A stretch of 64,000 bases of DNA from Brachynemurus nebulosus (lineage: Eukaryota; Arthropoda; Insecta; Neuroptera; Myrmeleontidae): positions 1,586,087-1,650,086 of the forward strand of contig JAPWDM010000049.1 of assembly GCA_035578155.1 (NCBI GenBank). The letters run 5' to 3'. The notes under the pieces were generated by a model. The model saw only the letters and a list, made by a program, of their open reading frames with translations. It searched no databases and had not been told where the DNA came from. A program made the position numbers and the translations under genes. This document shows positions 61,031-64,000 of the stretch, one piece after another; positions within the stretch are counted from its first letter, which is position 1, and the number at the start of each line of letters is the position of its first letter.

Positions 61031-61690
61031 CTACTCGTCGTACCTCGTTAATTTTTTTGGAAGAGGGTAAATTTTGTTTTTAATTGGTACATTGTCAATT
61101 AATTTAATTTCGTGCTCGATTTTCTGTGTACAACCTGGTGGGTCGTCATCTAATTTTACAATAGTATGAAACTGTAAAATAGTATTTTCTAATTTTTGTT
61201 TTTCAATTTCTGTAAGTCCGTCTGTCCTTAAAATTTTAATAATTTCTTGTTTTCGTACTGGATCAATATTAATTTGGAAAACATTAGTTATTGGATCGAG
61301 AGAAATTAAATTATTTTTATAATCAATAACTGCGTTATATTTTGCCAAAAAATCAGAACCAATTATTCCGTGAAATGGGACCTTATCGCTATCTACTAAA
61401 TAAAAATAATGATGAAAGTTAAAATTATTTTTAGTCAAAAAGATTGAAACAAATCCGTAAGGTTGTATTACGCCATCTGTTATACCGCTAATATTTGGTT
61501 TAATACTTGTATCTATTTCAGTATTATAATTTGGAATTATGTTATTCAATTTTATCAGACTGACACTTGCACCGGTATCGATCAAGAAAATAAATTCATT
61601 AGTTTTTGAATGTGGGGAATTAAAAATTAAATTTTTATCAATTAGGCCATTTGGAATTTTTGTGAAGCCGATCTACTTGTTTGCTCGTTG
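61031..61690 (-). pseudogene. pol: Retropepsin-type protease and RT linker
   Basis: The active site 'LIDTGASVSLIK' and the C-terminal motif 'HGIIGSDFLAKY' flank a domain of ordinary retropepsin length. A linker then reaches 'YPLPKKLTRYDE', where RT would start. The frame is open upstream to about 61680, overlapping the end of gag in a different frame for about 40 bases. That is compatible with translational frameshifting, or with an indel that moved the frame. Confidence 0.82.
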
Positions 61691-62118
61691 TTGCGGCTTC
61701 TGTCAACCCGAGCGTTTTTAAGTTTAAATGATCATTTGCATGTCCTACTTTTGGATTAGGGTTATTTAATCTTTCGTTATATTGTTTTTTTCTACACTCT
61801 TCAATAGTATGACCCTTAAAATTGCAAGATGTGCATTGTTTAATTATCGATCTATTATTATCTGATCGATTTGGAGAATTGTTATACGATGGGTAATTTG
61901 ATTTACTCCCACAATCCTTTGTATTATGATTTGATCGCTTACATATTTTACAATATTTGCGAGGTTGAGAATTATTAACGTTAAGATTTTTAAATTGATT
62001 TTGAAAATTTAAAAATGCTTCTTCTTCGCTTGCTATGCATAAAGCTTCATTCATGGAGGAATACGTTTTATGGCGTAAAATATTTGATATTTCGGGTTTA
62101 CAATGGTGTGTAAACCGT
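61638..62118 (-). pseudogene. gag: Gag C-terminal half with two CCHC zinc knuckles, 5'-truncated
   Basis: 'CKICKRSNHNTKDC' and 'CTSCNFKGHTIEEC' are two perfect CX2CX4HX4C knuckles. Upstream 'NEALCIASEEEAFLNFQ' matches the end of the Gag capsid-like domain in errantivirus-type elements. The capsid N-terminus, leader and 5' LTR are absent. Homology ends near 62118, where unrelated GC-rich sequence begins. Confidence 0.85.
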
Positions 62119-62124
62119 CGTAAT

Positions 62125-62300
62125 GCTCAAGCCGTTCGGGCAGACGTCGACTCGTACGTGTGGCCGATGAGAACGAGTGCGTCGGGAGCCGCATTCCTAC
62201 CCATCGAAACAACAAGAACAAGACCAGGGAAACATCACAAAACGAGGAAACATTAAAAAATACCACCTCAGGCATGAGAACCCAAGGTGGCATAACAACT
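62125..62300 (+). repeat. GC-rich direct repeat, copy 1 (partner 63720-63900)
   Basis: CAAGCCGTTCGGGCAGACGT ... CCGATGAGAACGAGTGCGTC ... CGCATTCCTACCCATCGAAA is repeated 1.6 kb downstream at about 90 percent by eye. Both copies are followed by a GGCATAACAA.TATCACAG stretch. One frame of each copy is open over the repeat, but I do not recognise a product. Confidence 0.75.
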
Positions 62301-62632
62301 ATCACAGGTATCAGATCACAATTTTTACATAAATCACAGACGCAATACCACCTTTTCGACACATCCGAACGGTATCGTCGGACTCCGAAGATCACGCCCA
62401 CTGGAGTATGCAGAACTGGCGACGCGTTGAATTCCGGTGAAGGTACAAGTAATGAAACTCAGGCTGACGCAGGCATAACACTCACTCGGGGAATACGACA
62501 TCGTCCCCTTCACACGGTCATCCTTGTCGAAACACAGTACCAGAGCCTCGTCAGCCTGCTAGCCGAAGCTAACAGTTGCCCGCCGGGCACGAACGGGGAC
62601 GTGAAGGTTGGATTTTAGCCCAGCGCCATTAT

Positions 62633-62712
62633 TGTTATTATTATTGTTATTATTATTATTATTATTACTATTATTATTATTATTATTATTATTGTTTATT
62701 ATTATTATTTTT
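62633..62712 (+). repeat. (TTA)n microsatellite
   Basis: Imperfect TTA/ATT repeat of about 80 bp with TTG interruptions, ending in a poly-T run. It separates two GC-rich blocks. Confidence 0.9.
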
Positions 62713-62893
62713 TTTTTTAATTAAAATTGGGGTACTGCTGCCGGTGGATGGCGCGGTCAGCAGCACCCGGCGGCATCGCCATCGGAGGGCATGCGCCGCC
62801 ATAAACAGTAAAAATAAAAACGACACATAAAGACAGGAACACATAAATGCATTAGGCAACGGACGAACATACACATGATAAAATCCAACGATG

Positions 62894-63270
62894 AGCCCTG
62901 CCATCCCAGGGCTTAAAAAGAGTGGACAGTCCTTGGTGACGGTACGATAAGTACTAGACAGAGCGTCCGGTCACCAAGGCCTGAAGACCATCGCTGCGAC
63001 TCCCCCCGAGGCCCTTTACGCCTCGGGGTGGAGGAACCTGACTAGACAATACACAAATAAATATCACAGATCAGTATTACGGTAAGTATCAGAGATAAAA
63101 CTTATTGCGTCACTGGGAGGCCGCAGGCCGACCAGTGAAGCAACAAGGAGTTAAAACAATACCGCTGTAGAGCCATAACAACAGGCCCACAGCGGCATAA
63201 CAAAATATCACAGATAAATAAAATCAAGTGATGTACCACCTCGGGTGGAAAACGCCCTCAGTGGTACATC
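62894..63270 (+). other. Array of six perfect stem-loops
   Basis: Consecutive perfect stems: AGCCCTG (62894-62900/62907-62913), CCTTGGTGAC (62931-62940/62970-62979), CCCCGAGGC (63004-63012/63020-63028), TCACTGG (63110-63116/63132-63138), CCGCTGT (63162-63168/63189-63195), GATGTACCAC (63230-63239/63261-63270). Linkers are A-rich and repeat ATATCACAGAT. No long frame. Possibly a structured RNA, or a palindrome-rich leader of an unidentified element. Confidence 0.6.
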
Positions 63271-63434
63271 GCTAAAACAAAGCATATTAGAAACAACCTT
63301 ATTAAAAAACAAAAACAACAATAACCCAAGTTTGACAATATTTATTGCTCCGTGACACGATTCCGCTCCCCATAGTCTCGACAGTTCCGAAATGGCTTCG
63401 TCAACACCTAGGAACTCACATGTGTAGGGACAGT

Positions 63435-63520
63435 GACATCTGATTACTGAGCAACATGTACTGTTCTGTCAGATAACTGATTACTGGGTACATGTGCCGT
63501 TCTGTCAGATGTCGGGGTCA
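63435..63520 (+). repeat. Two-copy short tandem repeat
   Basis: CTGATTACTGAGCAACATGT + ACTGTTCTGTCAGAT and CTGATTACTGGGTACATGTG + CCGTTCTGTCAGAT follow each other directly. Unit about 41 bp. Function unknown. Confidence 0.75.
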
Positions 63521-63719
63521 ACCTACACGGGAGACCGGTACGACGACTAGGCCACGTTCGTCCGAGTCGAGGCTACAGAGAACGGAACAATGCCACAGAG
63601 TATCACAGAGCCAACATCTGACCTGTGTTCGTATCACTTCGACGGGGCGGAAGCCGCCATATCAACGCCCACGAACGCATCCGTACGAGGGACAACGACG
63701 TCTCCTTGCTGGGCGAGCT

Positions 63720-63900
63720 CGCTCAAGCTGTTCGGGCAGACGTCGACTCGCACGCGTGGCCGATGAGAACGAGTGCGTCGAGAGCCGCATTCCTACCCAT
63801 CGAAATGACAAGAGCAAGGCCAGGGAAATATCACAGCAACAAAAAAATTAAAATAATACCAACGAAGGCGTGAAAACCCTAGCTGGCATAACAAATATCA
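63720..63900 (+). repeat. GC-rich direct repeat, copy 2
   Basis: CAAGCTGTTCGGGCAGACGT ... CCGATGAGAACGAGTGCGTC ... CATTCCTACCCATCGAAATG. It matches copy 1 at 62125-62300 and is again followed by GGCATAACAAATATCACAGA. The 1.6-kb spacing suggests a larger tandem or terminally repeated element that continues past the right edge of the window. Confidence 0.75.
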
Positions 63901-64000
63901 CAGATATAACATAATCACAGAAATCACAGATAAAATATCACGCTTTTCGACTCGTACGACGCGATTCACGAACAAATGCAAACATGCCCATACCAGTTAC

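Noticed and set aside
62160..62618. 152-codon plus-strand frame after gag
   Set aside because: The frame is open partly because the sequence is GC-rich. It includes a repeated segment also open in two other frames, and no domain is recognisable. Left as a repeat.

Overview
The window looks like intergenic or heterochromatic DNA of an arthropod, most likely an insect. It is very AT-rich, has long (TA)n microsatellites about every 5-10 kb, and every recognisable protein-coding stretch belongs to a transposable element. I found no host gene with exons, no rRNA and no canonical tRNA gene. Jockey-type LINE, Penelope-like, Gypsy/errantivirus-like, mariner, hAT, PIF/Harbinger-like, piggyBac-like and Helitron-like sequences together fit an insect. 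The order cannot be fixed from this sequence.

Layout. 0-10 kb: dispersed repeats, a Helitron-like 3' end, a head-to-head palindrome around a (TA)40 core, a small GAC-flanked TIR element, and a 1.2-kb TA-flanked non-autonomous transposon that landed inside a short tandem array. 10-17 kb: a 1.4-kb hAT element with an 8-bp target duplication and a second MITE nested in it; then a tandem duplication, one copy of which carries an 823-bp TA-flanked transposon while the other preserves the empty site. 17-22 kb: a decayed LINE RT on + and a 5'-truncated jockey-type LINE on - with a 14-bp target-site duplication and only two nonsense codons. 22-31 kb: PIF/Harbinger-like, hAT and piggyBac-like MITEs, several large microsatellites and a 3-copy conserved tandem module.

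31-35.7 kb: a decayed Gypsy pol on -, followed by a TIR element of about 1.1 kb that encloses a 129-residue Cys-rich ORF. 36-39.5 kb: a 1.65-kb near-palindrome with TAA target duplications, next to a satellite of exact 120-bp period. 40-42.3 kb: the 3' part of a Penelope-like element (GIY-YIG endonuclease) with a downstream hammerhead-ribozyme-like fold. 44-53 kb: a MITE and a duplicated repeat of 1.3-1.7 kb. 55.6-62.1 kb: a mariner remnant, then an env-bearing errantivirus-like retroelement on - (gag, protease, RNase H tail, integrase, env, polypurine tract, 3' LTR). Its RT core is deleted and its integrase is split by a 532-bp solo LTR. 62.1-64 kb: a GC-rich, hairpin-dense segment of unknown nature.

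The genes do not form a host pathway. They are autonomous-element remnants and their non-autonomous relatives, often nested. The clearest leads are the ribozyme-like fold, the microsatellite-cored dispersed family (Helentron/DINE-like architecture), the ORF-bearing TIR element, the long palindrome family and the stem-loop array.
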